Shown one piece after another: positions 25,511-38,499 of a DNA stretch of 64,000 bases. Made by a program: the position numbers and the translations under genes. Origin of the DNA: Stercorarius parasiticus (Eukaryota > Chordata > Aves > Charadriiformes > Stercorariidae); the NCBI GenBank assembly GCA_013396915.1, contig VWZL01000614.1, positions 1 through 64,000 of the forward strand, given 5' to 3'. Within the stretch, counting starts at the first letter, position 1, and every line of letters begins with the position of its first letter. The notes under the pieces are model-generated. The model searched no databases. It saw only the letters and a program-made list of their open reading frames with translations, and was not told the origin of the DNA.

Positions 25511-26360
25511 ATTACCTCGGCTTATTTTCTTTTTTTTTTTTAGTTATAAAACTACAAGGTAGTCCCACAATTTGGCTTTCCTAGCTGCATGCCAACCCAA
25601 CTTCAATAAGAAAGGTTGTGAGGGCTCCTTTGCTTTCCAGGATCCAGTGGACAGGGTGCTTTTCTGGTGTGTTAAGTTGGCCAGATGCTCCACCAAAGGA
25701 CAGCGGAGGACCGGAGGACACCAGAGCCTTCTCTTTGCTGTAGAAGTCACATAATCACTATTCTAGTGGTCCAAATGAAGGAAATTATTTCAGGCACTAA
25801 ACACCTACTACAGAGGTAGCTCCCTAAGCAAATAGAGACACTGGTTCTGGGACAGCCAGGCATGAAACTCTGCTCTAGCTTTGGCATGACAGTGCAGGCA
25901 GTGGCAACCTCTGGTCTGAAAGCCTAATGTGTCCCCATACAGGGTCTAGAGCTCTTCAAGCTCCTAAATGCTCTTGGCAAATTTGGCCTCTGGGCTTTCA
26001 AGCATTGTGGCCACACCTGTCACATCACCATGGGCCCTGTACTGAATGCCTGACGTATTGGATGTTTCCTCACATGCACAAGCACACATGAGTGTGCATG
26101 TGTGTGCATTTATTTTATCATTTATTTATATGCAAAAGTATCTTCAATGTAACTACATTATTAACCTGTTCTTTATACATTATGTATAGACAGAAGAGCA
26201 AGGACAAGACTATAAGCAATACATAACAGATTTGCTTGAGTCCATTTCTCTGTAAGCATGCATAAAATATGTGATGGCGTGCTATAAGGACTTGGGAATT
26301 TTTAATGAGAGGGGTTTGTCAGATGACCTGAATGGAGACTGAACAAACTATGAAGAAGAG
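25511..26360. other. Intergenic DNA
   Basis: No gene or transposon identified. The T run at 25531-25543 follows the CR1 tail. A CA/TG-rich patch lies at 26074-26110. Confidence 0.65.
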
Positions 26361-27985
26361 GTGCAGCTAGCAGAGGCAGCCAACAGGTGCCCATCCGCCA
26401 ACCTGACCTCCTTTTGGTGGGGGGGTTGTTGCTTGCCAGGGGCTTGGAGCAACAACTGTACATGTCTGCCCCTTGGTACCATGCTATTCTTCCGTGTTGG
26501 CACTAGCAATAAGTCCAGGGGAGACCTGGAAAGTGTTGGTCATGGCTTCATGGCTCTCATGGCAAGGATGAAAGGCTTGGGGGTTCACACGCATGTGGTT
26601 TTCTCCTCGATTCTGTCAATGAAGGGCAAGGGCTTCAGGAGGAGTGGATGGATACTGCAGCTCAGTGCCTGGTTGTGCATCTTATGTTGGTGGGGACTGT
26701 CTAGAAGAGCTAAGATCCAGCTGACCAAACAGACCAACAGCATTTTTGCCAACAGGATGGACAACATGGGGAGAAGACCTTTAAAGTAGGAACAATGAGG
26801 GACAGAAATGATGAGCCACAGTCAAGAGAAGAAATGGTAGACTGGGTTGGTAAGCAAAAGATGCAGGGTGACGTGCACAAGAGAGGCTTAATCTACAAAT
26901 TGGGGTCAAGGAGGCCCAGATCATATGTATGCAGATAAGGAAGTGCCAAGAGGACAGCAAAAAATTAAAAACTGTCTGAATTGCCAGACTCAGATGGTTG
27001 CGACCAATGGCAAAAAGCCCAGGTGGAGGCTGGTCACAGGGGATCAGTACAATTGCCAATACTGTTTAGTACCCTCATTAATGGCCTGCATGTTGGGACA
27101 AAGTGCAGTCTCAGCAAGTTTGCAGATGTTACCAAATGGGGACAAGTGGTTGATTCCCTAGATGGGTGTGCTGCCATCCACAGTGACCTTCCCAGGCTGG
27201 AGAAATGGGCAGAGAGTTACCGTATGAAATTCAGCAAAGACAAATGCAAAGTCCTGCATTTGTTATTCCTAGGGAGGAATAATACCAGGTACTTGGTGGC
27301 CAAGCGGCTGGGAAGCAGCTTGGTAGAACAGGGCCTGGGTGGTCGAGTGGACATCAAGCTGACCATCAGTCAGTGTGGCAAAGAAGGCAAACAGCATCCT
27401 GGTCTGCTTTAGGCAAAGTGTCACCCCCACGTGAAGGGAGGTGATCCTACGTTTATACTCAGCCCTGGTGAGACACCTCTGGAGTGATGGGTCCAGTTCT
27501 GGGCTCTTCAGTACAAGAGAGACATGGAGATACCGGAGTGAGTCCAATGAAGGGCCACAAAGGTGATTAAGGGACTGGAGCATCTCCCATACAAGGAGAT
27601 GTTGAGAGCGCTGGGACTATTCAGCCTGGAGATGGGAAAGCTCAGAGGGATCTTGTTCATGTACATAAATACCTGGCGGGGGGAGTAAAGAAGAAGGAGC
27701 GAGCGTCTGCTTGGTGGTGCCCAGTGACAGGACAAGAGGCAATGGGCACAAGCTGAAACAAGGGAGATTCTTTCTAAACATAAGAAAAAACTTTCTTCCT
27801 CTGAGGGTGATCGGACACTGGCACAGTTTGCCCAGAGAGGCTGTGGAGGCTTTGTCTGTGGAGAGATTCAAAACCTGATTGGAAACAGTCCTGGGCAACC
27901 TGCTCCAGCTGACCCTGCTCTGAGCACAATGGTTGGATGAGATCTCCAGAGGTCCCTTTCAAACTCCAGTACTCTGTGGTATGCC
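26361..27985 (+). mobile_element. Fossil CR1 LINE retaining ORF1 esterase and ORF2 reverse-transcriptase remnants
   Basis: Three parts lie in one orientation. (1) 26361-26789 is an open frame whose peptide contains CCLPGAW, LFFRVGTSNKSRGDLESVG, VVFSSILSMKGKGFRRSGW and IQLTKQTNSIFANRM. This matches the SGNH esterase-like domain of CR1 ORF1; the GDS block is missing, the usual GTND block reads GTSN, and the usual IHLT histidine is Gln, so it is catalytically dead. (2) About 26990-27412 encodes the late palm and thumb of the reverse transcriptase: ILFSTLINGLHVGTKCSLSK, then FADVTKW where FADDTK is expected, and RLEKWAESYRMKFSKDKCKV. (3) About 27540-27985 is the ORF2 C-terminus and 3' UTR, ending near a CR1-type TTGGATGAGATCTCCAGAGG and CTCTGTGGT. 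The endonuclease and most of the polymerase are absent, and frameshifts are present. Confidence 0.85.
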
Positions 27986-30900
27986 CATTTAAGTCAAAAG
28001 ATGCTAATTTTTTAGGAATGTGGTCATTCAGAAAATGTTTTTAATATAGCCTTATGCCACATGACATTAATTTTGTCCTTATCATACCTGTGTGTGCTGA
28101 TGTACGTGTGATATTTTTAGGCATGTACGGAAGCACCCATGCAGAAATCTCAGACAAAGGGAAAGACTGATATGCTCATAACTAATGCAAACACACACAT
28201 GCACATATTTCATTAGACATTTTATTAGCTCATTTCTTGTCCTGAGCCTGTACACTGCCTAAGACAATGCAGCTCAAGCCTTGTTTGGTGTCTCTGTGTC
28301 CAATGAAAATAAAAATATGTGTTAGCTATAATGAAGGGTTAGACAACATCAGATACCTACAAATTACCTGTGGTTTTCAGACCAAATGCACTTCTTTGAT
28401 GTACTAAAGCAGCAGACTTTTTTTTTGCTAAAATTGAGAGCGATATTAAAAGGTACATTTTTGCATATTAAATGTTTTCATGACACCGTTCTTTTTCAGT
28501 CAGTGAGAGTTTCCAGATAATCCCCCATACAGAAGTGAGCAAAAAAAATTTATCATCTCATGCAATTTTTACAGAATACCAAGCAATCCAGCCTCACTTG
28601 GCAGGGATTTTTCCACCAGCTAAGAAAGTATCCGTTTTTGGGTCAGCAATGAATGACTTGTCTGCAGCAGGGGGCTTTTAATATTTCAGCTGAGTTCACC
28701 AGGCAGTGTGCTACTACCGTCTTTGACAATTACCAGAAGGAATGCAGAAACCGTCAAAGCATCTGCTTCCCAGCACTTGCATGTGTAAAGGCTTTCAAAA
28801 AAACACAGGTACTTGGAGCCCTGGACGCTTACTGTGGTACCAGGGAGAGGGAGGCAGAGAGCATGGTTTTCCTTCCTCACTGTACCACATTTACTATTTA
28901 TTTGTGATTTCACCTCTTTTATAGTGTTTTCAGTTGTGTGCCCTTCTCAGCTCCATTTATTTTCTTCTCCTATATTACAAGTGTTATTTTGGTTTTGTTT
29001 TTCTTTCTCCCCTTCTTCCCATTGTATCAACCTGCTTTTAAACCAGGAACCTGCTAAAGTTCTGATTTTTATCTGGATCCTCTTTGGCCCTGATGCAACC
29101 TCTATACCTTTTTGACCACGATTTTGAAGCCCCTCTGTGACACCGCCTCACTGCCTACTGTGGAAGGGACGATCCAGAAACAAATTGAAAGCTGATGCCT
29201 GCCTGGATCTGCGCTGCAGGGCTCTGCGCTGTCTTCAATCACTGCATGCTGAGGCAGTGGTTGTATGTGGGAAGCTCCAGCACACAGAGCACCACAGTAA
29301 AAAAAGTACTAAAAGACCACTTGGGGAAGAAAAAAAGAAGTGAGGACTTCAGGACTTCATGGAAAAGGGAGTCCTATGAGATTATGGGGAAAAAAGACAG
29401 TAAAAAGATGAAGAAAAAATGTCCGTGGGGAGCAGGGGTGTCTGTGGGGACACAGTTTGGGGAGGAAGAGAGATGTGAGTAGGCTGGGAAGTAACAAAAA
29501 GAATTATTCCCATCTGCCTTTCACCTGGTACTGAAAAAAAGGTCCATGATATACTCTTAGGCATGTTGTCAGATGAAAAGTAACTCAGAATTAGAAGGGA
29601 AAATGATGACAGATTTACAATACAGTTATTGGAAATCCCAACCAAAGCTTCAAGGAGCCATGGGGTAAAAATGAGGGGTAGCCATTGCTGACAGTAGCTA
29701 GATTTAGATTTGATACCCTGTAGAGAGAAATGCCTCTTGGTCCTGAGCACAAGGTGGATTTTTTACTTCTTTGTGCCCTCTGGGTGTCTCACTGGAAGAA
29801 TGCACGGTTGTTTCACAGTCGTTTCAATCAAGGTCTCCAACTTGCTGAGAATGTCCTTTCAAAACAGCAAAAAGCTGTAAAAGATCAAGGAAATCTTAAC
29901 AAAGCTTTGGGACTAAATGGGTAGTTTTAATTCCTCATGATGTCAATAATTTGCTCTGTAATTACAGCTGATACAGTAATAAAGATAAGTGATAGTCAGC
30001 TAAAATTATCTAGAAGGATAATTGTTTCCTTAAATCACACAAAGACAAGCATTTGCATGTGGCAAAATCCTGGTGTGTTCTTTAACAGTCCTGTCATTTG
30101 TGCTGATTTCTCAACAACGTGCCAGCCTAATTTGGTGTGGGTTTAGTTTTAAGTACACATATAAAAACGGTTGATCCAGACTCTGGTCGTTCATGCTGAG
30201 CCTGAATTTGTTTTATGCCACTTTTCTACAGGACACCCAGGGAAGCTGAGCAGAGACCGTCCCTTTTCTGTTTCAGGGTTAACACTCCTGGTCCAAGCCA
30301 CCCACAGGAACAGGCACAGGTTTACCCAGAGGCTGCTGGAAAGGCTTTCCTCCCTCCCAGTCTCACAGTCAGCTTTGTGTGGTCCTGGGAAACACAGATT
30401 CCCATCCCAACTCTTCAGCCTCTCTCCAGCTCTTTAACCTCACACGCCAGCTGCAAGAACCCAAGTAGGGCCACACGGGTCTTGCCACTCGGTATTGCCT
30501 CCTTATAGAACCCACCACAAAATGGGGAGATCGAAGTTCCTTGGGGATGCTTCGTTTCCCAAACGTGACCACAGCTTTTACTGGGAACACCAATGCCTTT
30601 CTTTGTACATTCAGTGTCCGGTTGCTTAGTTAAGGAGCTAGCTAAATAATTTTTCCCCTTCAGAAAAGCTGAATTTTGGCAAACAGTGCAGAGAGTAGGG
30701 ATGCATCATGTAGAAGCTGAGGAACTGTGGACTGCAGGAAGCTGTATGTATGACACCTTTGTGTAAAGGCTGCCTGTGTGTTTGTGTGTCTGTCTCTCTA
30801 TCTACCTACCTACCTATCTTTATCTGCCTGTACCTATGTTTGTGTTTTAATTTCTGCTTAATTTTAGTGTGATCAGTAATCAGTAAATGCAAGTCACAGC

Positions 30901-31169
30901 TGACATTCAATGACCGAGCGTCTTTGAATTAAGCCTGAGACCAGCCTGTTGCAAAGAACTCTCATCTTACTTTGCAGAAGAAATAAACCAAATGCGACAG
31001 GAACTCACAGGGGCAGAAAACTTTCAGTTGGTCTGGTTGGTATTAACCACCTCAGTACCCCGGCATAATGAAACTCCATCAAACACAATGAAATTCTAGA
31101 AGTCCCAAGGATTATGTGCGCTGCCTCCTACAAAGCAGATTTGTAGTCTCCCCGACTGGTGAAAGCCAG
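27986..31169. other. Intergenic DNA with a microsatellite-like patch
   Basis: No gene recognised. A TGTGTG/CTAC-rich patch lies at 30775-30840. Frames at 30171-30508 fall in a locally GC-richer stretch and resemble no protein. Confidence 0.65.
30775..30840. repeat. Simple repeat patch (TGTG and CTAC/TATC units)
   Basis: GTGTGTTTGTGTGTCTGTCT followed by CTACCTACCTACCTATC: impure short tandem repeats. Confidence 0.8.
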
Positions 31170-31370
31170 TGGAAAAACTACTGTCTGCTGCTAATGGAAA
31201 TTATCAACACCTTCTTCAAAGAAGCTAGCTTGTCAAGCTCCCTGAAAACAGCCATAGTTTCAAAAAGAATAAGTAAGTTAGAAAAGCCACATCACCCATT
31301 TCCCTATCTCCAGCCTGGGAAAATTGCCGAGAGGCAGAGAATGAAAAGCATGTGACATTGTTGTCTGAAA
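31170..31370 (+). mobile_element. Ancient L2-like LINE reverse-transcriptase remnant
   Basis: A plus-strand frame here reads MEIINTFFKEASLSSSLKTA, IVSKRISKLEKPHHPFPYLQ, PGKIAERQ. In vertebrate L2/CR1-clade polymerases the same order is found: I-I-N-x-S-x-x-x-G-x-x-P-x-S-L-K-T-A-x-V, then a basic KKP motif, then NYRPISNLPFLGKIIER. The SLKTAIV, KP and GKIAER landmarks occur at about the expected spacing. No other part of the element is recognised and no nucleotide consensus could be checked. Confidence 0.45.
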
Positions 31371-31425
31371 AGTGGATTCGTGCCTGACGTGCAATTAACC
31401 AATCTCACACGCTCAGGAGAGATAC

Positions 31426-32079
31426 TGTGTTTTTTCAGGCTTGGGTGCTAGGTGAATTTTCCACAAGTCAAGCGCACCCCATGCCAGTTTCTTTGTTATA
31501 TTTATACACAAAAGTTACAAGGTAGTATACTCCCAGTTACAATGACTGGGTAGTAATTTCAATGTAATTATAATATCTGCTGTGTCATTCTCTTCAATCA
31601 CTGCACCTGCGTGAAGGAAGGGTCTTCACCTGAGCAAGGATCGTCTTTACCTGTCGGTGTGCTTTTTAGTATTATAACGAAGGCGGTTCGCTTCAGGACA
31701 CCCTAAAACTAAGTCTTGTTGCCAAGTTGGCCAGCTGGAGAGCTATCTTGCCAGGTTGTCAAATATCTCATCCTATATACAATCAATCCCGTATGTTCCC
31801 TCCGGTTACGGTCCAGAGAATGGGGACTTCAAACAACACAGCGTCCTGTTCATTATTAGTTAATTAAGGCTAATATAACTAATACTACCATAAGCTAACC
31901 TCTTAGGTCAGGATGCCCTGTATCAACACCTGCCACCATGCTTCGTAACTGGGCTGAACTAGTCCTCAAGGTACTTTAATGTTACTTAGGAAAATGAATA
32001 CCAATTACATCCTAAAGTTCCTATTGTTTGGTGCTCTGCAGCTCCAGAACCGCAGAGCATGAGTTACAGAGTCTCCACA
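31426..32079 (-). mobile_element. Probable solo LTR of an endogenous retrovirus
   Basis: The interval starts TGTG and ends CACA, the inverted ends expected of an LTR. On the minus strand a TATA-like box (TATAAATATA) lies at 31506-31497, about 70 bases before the minus-strand 3' end, preceded by AT-rich U3-like sequence. No TSD is evident (flanks GATAC and CCTGG), no clear AATAAA follows the TATA box, and no gag, pol or env coding sequence lies beside it. It is therefore at most a solo, degraded LTR; the boundaries are approximate. Confidence 0.45.
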
Positions 32080-35000
32080 CCTGGAGTAATTGGCATTACC
32101 ATGGTGTTAATTATTCCTCCTTAACAAAAGTCAGTGACTCATGGTAGGCAATAGTCTTTCTAGCCCAAATGTTCTTTCTTTTGTCTTTTCAAAACATAAA
32201 GATAATATTTGGGATTGTGATGGGGTGTTACGTGATGTTAGGTCCATGGAAGGCTGACGATGCTCTGCCATAGCCAGCTACATCATAAGATTGCTTTTCT
32301 CTCAAGGAGGAATCATCAGCCATAGACAAAGCCACAGACTCAGACTATCCACACCAGATTTAAATAATGCTACCTGGAAGAAAAGAGTGTACTAGCTGAA
32401 ATACCATACTCCATTTCCATGATTTCCTCTAGTTACAAGACTGGATAGAAATGTATGCATCTGGCAATTGATGCTAGCAGTGAAAAACGCCTTGTTTTAA
32501 TCACCAGCAGTGAAATTAATCTCATCTACTTTAAGCTGACTCAAAATAAAGTAGTGAGTTTAGCTAACCATCTAGGCTCCTGTATTCGGTGAAGACTTAC
32601 AGCCATTTGTTAAAGGTGATTCATCCCACCCTGCATATTCAGTAGAGGGTGCAATAATCACTCTTTAGAGGTGTTTGTCCTTCTCCCTTGGCTACAGCAG
32701 GAAGGTAAATGCTGTAGGCATTTGGCAAGGGCCAAATGATTAGCATTTAATTTGTAGGCAAGATTAATCCCACTTCATTTTAAAACTTCCCTGGCTCCAA
32801 CATGCTTAATATCTTCCCCTGAATTCTGTCACACACTTTACTATTGCCTGCAGGTGGAAATGAGGTGGGCTTCAAGCTCTCACACACAGAGGCAGACTTT
32901 TGCCTTGTGCTAACCTGTTGGAGCCACATTAACCTTCTATCTCAACTTTCTCCTGGGTTCTAGTTTCTGACCATGGCTGGTTTGAAACCTGGATTTTACT
33001 TTTCAGTGATTACAACGAACTGGGTCCTACAGAAGTGCAAAGGTATCCTAGGCAAGGTCCTAAGAGCCATGAGACTATTTTTTGCTGAGGTACTGTTACT
33101 TAGGGGGTTCATGTTGAGAAGGGTGGTGACTTTCCTGCTGTTTTCAGGGCACACAACTGAACCACACATATTTAAGGCCATGACCTATGTTGCAGGATTA
33201 AAAATGATGCTAGATAGAGATGGGATTTTTAAAATGAACAAGTCAGATGCCTGATGAAGAATGTCATATGATGGGTGCAAATCTCTCTACCTTCTGCCTC
33301 TCACCTTTTCTTCTCTTCCTTTTCATTTTCAGCCCATGCAGAATTCTCAGTGTATTTTAATAACATTTTTTTGCCTCCCAAATTCTGCCTTCAGTGAGAA
33401 TCCACTTTGATCATGATAATCACGTGGATTTTTCAATAGTGGTACATTAAACTGCAATTGTGTAGTACTGAGTTTGGATTACAATTGTTCCTGATTTTTT
33501 GTGTAAATCTGGTGCTACCTACCGTTATTGTGCAGCACTGAGAGAAGTGAATCACTGACCCTTCCTAGGAGAGAGTCATATAACACAGCTTCAGGTTTCT
33601 GTTGCTGAGTTTTATAACAGTAGTAATGTAAGAATTTAGTGCTGACCTGACAGGCAGGAACAAAATCTTGCCACTTAATAAAGCTATTAAACACTCTGCT
33701 CTCTTACTTTCCCACGTAAGAGATCAAACTTACAGTATTACCCAAATTTCCCTGGCACTACTAGTCAGTATTTAATGCCATTGTACAGAATCATATGGTT
33801 TGTCCATAGATTTTATAATCCTGGAAGATACTGTGTCTGGAAACTGTTTTTTTTTGCAATTCAATACATCCTAGATATTACCATCAAAGATTAAACATCA
33901 CTCTATCAACAGTGCTTGTTAGGGAATGACACCTGGTGTATTACAGCAAAGGTTATTATATTTCTCTTTCACAGTAGAAGTTTTTAAGTCTTAACAATGG
34001 ACTGGCTTTTTATAGCTGAGATTAAAGCCGAGAATACGACAAGCAGAGAGAGGTGCTCATCTGTTTATTGAATTATCTGATGATTTAAACAGTAGGGGAA
34101 AAGGATAATTTTTCTGCCAAAGCTTCTTTTTTTTCCCAAACAATCATATATATAATGCCAAGTTCTAAAAAAATTATTCTTCTAAGAAATTTTCCACCTC
34201 CATTTTTCCAGGTACATCTATTTCTCAAAAAAGGGGGTTTTGATTTGTTTTAATCTTGTATTGTGTCTTTTTATGTGCAGCTGAAACCAGATTAATTAAA
34301 AGTGGAATTAAGGTAAGGTTAATTTTTTTAATACCATAATTCTGTTACAATAATCACTGGAACAATTTCAATATAAAAACTCTCCATCCACTGAAATCTT
34401 TAAATCTACCGTGAGTACACACTTAGGAGCCACACTCACAGTGGAAGGTACTGGTCTAAATCACTGAATGAAATTAAGTGTTAATGCCAAGGGCGATACA
34501 ACCCTGTGGCCAGCTCTGAGAGGCACCGCCATGAGCCTGGCTCAATGCTGCTCCTGCGGAAGGGCTGCCAGGGGGTCCCTGAGCTCACTCCTAAGCTAAA
34601 GCCACGTGAACAAAGAAAAGTGAAAACAAAGACGGGAGTGAGTCTGTAATGGTTAGTCCAGGACTTCAGGGAGAAATATTGATGTGAAGGCTGTAAAGTC
34701 GGGTGGTGGTGTGAAGCAGAGGCAGATGATGGCAGCTCAGCAAGACAAAGGTTCAGCCACGCAATGAGGGATGGCACTTCCCTGCCTGACTGATGGCTAC
34801 ACAGCCAGCAGAGCCTTCCCAGTGAGTGGTCAGCATATTAGTACTTATTAGCTAATAAATACACCCTGTGTACTCACAAACTGTGTATAGTCCTTCTTCA
34901 AGTCTTTGCACAGGGTGAAAGATGCCCAGCTGATAGGTCCCCTGTTACAGCCATGCCGATAACGCTCTAAGGGAGCTGGCTTCATAGCCAGCGCCCCATG

Positions 35001-38000
35001 GCATGCCCTGCCTGCCCTTGGCTGGCGCCTCCCCCGCCCTGGTCCCCCGCGTCAGCCCGCAGGTTGCCCTGGCACGCTCACAGGCAGTGCCTGGTGTCCA
35101 CCGAAGGGCTCATTCCTGCTCCCTCTCATTCCCACGCTCACAGGGTGTGCAAGGGGTGAGCCCCCAGCCCAGGGGCTGGCCTCCAAGGCCACCCTCCACT
35201 GAAAACAGAGAAGGAGCCAGTCTTCCTCTCTGGACTTAAAATTAACAATCCAGCGGTCTAGATACCTTTCTGCAGAAAACTTTTGTTTATTTAGGCAAAA
35301 TATTAAAAATAGGTAATATATAGTGTGAATATATACACATTTATTTACTGAATCTGTGCCCTGTTAGTACTAGTAGACTGGGATAAAACTATTCCTCAAA
35401 TGGTTTAAGTCCTGCAAGCACCTCCTCCTCCTGCCGTACATAACCCATCCCACTCTGACTCTTCCCCTGGAAGCTGAAGCTGAGGCTTGTTACCGAGCAC
35501 TTCACAGGGTACTGAGTGCTTCCCTCAGAAAGGCTGGCAGCACCTGGCCTGGAGACCCTGAAAAAAAGAAGTGAAGCCTTCTCTAATTTAAACGGATTCA
35601 TAATGAAAATAATGAGATTCTTAATAATTGGAACACATTTAAGATTGCTTGCCATGTCATAGGTGTTCATTGACCAGGAACCACAACATTTGCATGCTTT
35701 TTCAATTTTTAATATTAAATTAAAATTGATCTTTAACTTTTTCTATTCTTTTTTTTTTTTTTTAAAGGCAAAGAAGAAATCTCCAAAACAGATTGGAAGT
35801 TAGATTAAATTCACTGATATAAAACTCTGGAAAAAATGTGAGGCTACAAATGTGTGGCTTTTTAAAAAGAAGCTTATTTGGAAAAAAGTTATGAAGTCTT
35901 GTTGCCAGGACACTTAAAAAATGTTTTTGTTTCAAATCTATTTTATGAAGACTTAGCTTGTATATCACTTATGTAAATGGATGAGATGTCAATCGGTCGA
36001 AGCATGGACACACACATGGATAGACAAGACCCACAGTCTGGGAACGCCATTTGTAAGCCTGCCTCAGATGGAAAGTGTATGGCACTGCTGGCATTGGAGT
36101 TATGTCGCAGCAAATCTGTTCGCTTCTTCCATTTTGCCTCTTAACATTATATGTTAACTTGGGAGAGTCCAGTGTTAACACAGCTCTACAACTTCCAGAC
36201 CACAATAGGCTTTCATGTGGCCAGCTTAAAAACTGGGCATTAAGAAGTGGACATATCTAAAGGAACAAAATTTTGTGTGTAATGGGTCCCTGCCATACAG
36301 ATGGTCTTCCTGCTAATGCTGAGGGCAACATGCTGCCATCACTAATTTTGATCCCTACACGTGTATGGCACGTGGGAGGCAAGCCCCGTACTGTGAGGGC
36401 CATCAGGGTGCATGGAGGTCAGCAGGAGCTTAGGGCTGATGCCCCGGCAGTGGTACTGCTGCAGAAGATGAGTGTCTCTCTGGGGTTCTCCAGGCTGTAA
36501 GCAGACAGGAAAGACAGACAGGAAGGGATCTGGCAGCTTCATCCTGAGCACAAGTGTGGCTGCCATTAGGGGTGCAGAAAGAACAGTTTGCTTTTCTCAG
36601 GCAGAGCATCTGTTCCCCCAGTGGACAAAAATCCATCTACCCCTCTGCAGCATGGGCAGAGGAGAGCAGCATGGAGGCAGCACCAAACCTCTGGGCACTC
36701 CAGCCATTGCAGTAAGTGACTTTCTGGGAGCAGAGAGATCTAGCCTTAAATGAATAAATCACACGACGGAGATGGAGGAATTTGTGCCTTCTGCTGTATA
36801 CTTCTTTGGGTATGATAAAGGGTGCCTGTTAGCTTATTCTGTGCAAGTAAAAATAACTTAAACTGACTCTTCTTTTCCTTATGCATATTCTTTTCTGATT
36901 CTAAGATTTGCATCTTAGAATTCCCTATTTGCATCACAGTGCTGTCCTGATTCCCAATGGTATGAGATTTTTTTTCATACGTTCTCTTTTCTTCCTAGAT
37001 TAGGCTAGTGATCTATTGTATCCCCTAAGGACTTTTCTAAACTCAGACCAGTATGTGAATCCCCTTTCTTCGCTTCCTGACTTTTTTCAAAACTTGAGAG
37101 AACACCAGTAATTCAAATGCAAGTAGCAGTGCTGGGAATGGCTTCTGACTCACTGTAATTAGTGGCACAAAGGCAGTTAAATAGAGCTACTGATAAGTCT
37201 GCTAGAAGGAGGATATAGCAAAGGGAAAAGATTCTCCTCCTCCTTCCCGTTATGTAAAAATAACTGTATTCTAAAAGGGCAGGAAATAAAAAAAAAAAAG
37301 AGGGTTTTTTTTTTCCCCTTTTAGCCGGAGCCTCAACATGATATGCCCAAGAGGGCCTACCAAAGCGGGGGATCAAAGTTCATCAGTAACATAAAACTGA
37401 ACGAGCATTAGAAATGAAAATGACAAAATTAAGGTCAATTAATGTAGGTCAACCAAGAATGACCCAGTTGTTAACTATGGGACATTTTATGTGTCTAGAG
37501 TACCTTGCCTGCTTCTCTGGAGAAGCCATGTCTCCTATAGATCCCGTGGCACATCTTCTAGCCCCCATGCCCTGGGGTTTCTCAAATGGTACTAGATGCC
37601 TATGCTTAGGCACTCCTGACTTACATGTTGGCATTTAGGTGACTTCTTAGGTTTGAACCAAACATCTCCTAGAATATGTTTCCTCTTTCATCTGCTCTGA
37701 AATGATATTTTTTTTTGTTTGTTTTATACTGCATATAAAGATGGAGAAAACATTTAGTTTTTGGAAAAAGAATCATGTAATTTTTTGTTAGAATAACAGT
37801 CATCATTGTCAGCTCTTTATGTGCCTGCTTATGTAAAATAAATTGGTAAGCACCTAGAAAATAACTTCAAAATGAGTAGAAGCTAACATGCATTTGTCAA
37901 GAACAAATATATCTGACAAATCTTATTTCCTTCTACGGTAGGATAACCAGACCTGGGAAGAGACAGGAGGCAGTACTTGTCACATAGTACTCAGTGAAGG

Positions 38001-38499
38001 TTCTGGCACTGTCTCCTGTGACAATCTTAGAAACAAACAAGGGAAATGTTACCAGACTGAAACTAGCTCAAGTAGGTATAAGAGTCCTTAGAAAAACTCT
38101 GCTCAGAGAGTAGCTGTCATTAAGTTCATTGTCACAATAGTGGCACTGCTGGGTATTCCCATCAGAGGAAGGGAGGGTCTGTCTCAGGCTGAACCCTTCT
38201 TGGTGAGCTCCCAGACAACCCAAAGAGGTGGAACAGAGGACACGTTTATTACATGTGCAGCTGACGCAAAGCCAGACTGTAAATTCATTGCAGCACAGGA
38301 CTGAAAACAAACATGATCCTGACAAGGTGGGATTAAAAAGAGACATGTCCCTGACAAGGTGAAGACAGACTGGAGGTAGCTCTCCTGAAGAGTCCACAGG
38401 GACTGCAGTGACTGTGACGGGTGTGTTATTCAACATTGTCATGGTGTCACGAGAAAGGCAAGCACTATATTGGGGTCTGAAGACTTGAAAGGTGATTGT
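32080..38499. other. Intergenic DNA with a GC-rich block and a short hairpin
   Basis: No gene recognised. A hairpin lies at 32707-32748 (AAATGCT and ATTTGGC arms pairing with GCCAAAT and AGCATTT). A markedly C-rich patch with several CG dinucleotides lies at 34976-35230. Poly-T is at 35750-35764. Frames in the GC-rich patch resemble no protein. Confidence 0.65.
32707..32748. repeat. 42-nt hairpin
   Basis: AAATGCT (32707-32713) pairs with AGCATTT (32742-32748) and ATTTGGC (32720-32726) with GCCAAAT (32731-32737), with an internal loop of 6 and 4 bases and a 4-base apex. Confidence 0.7.
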
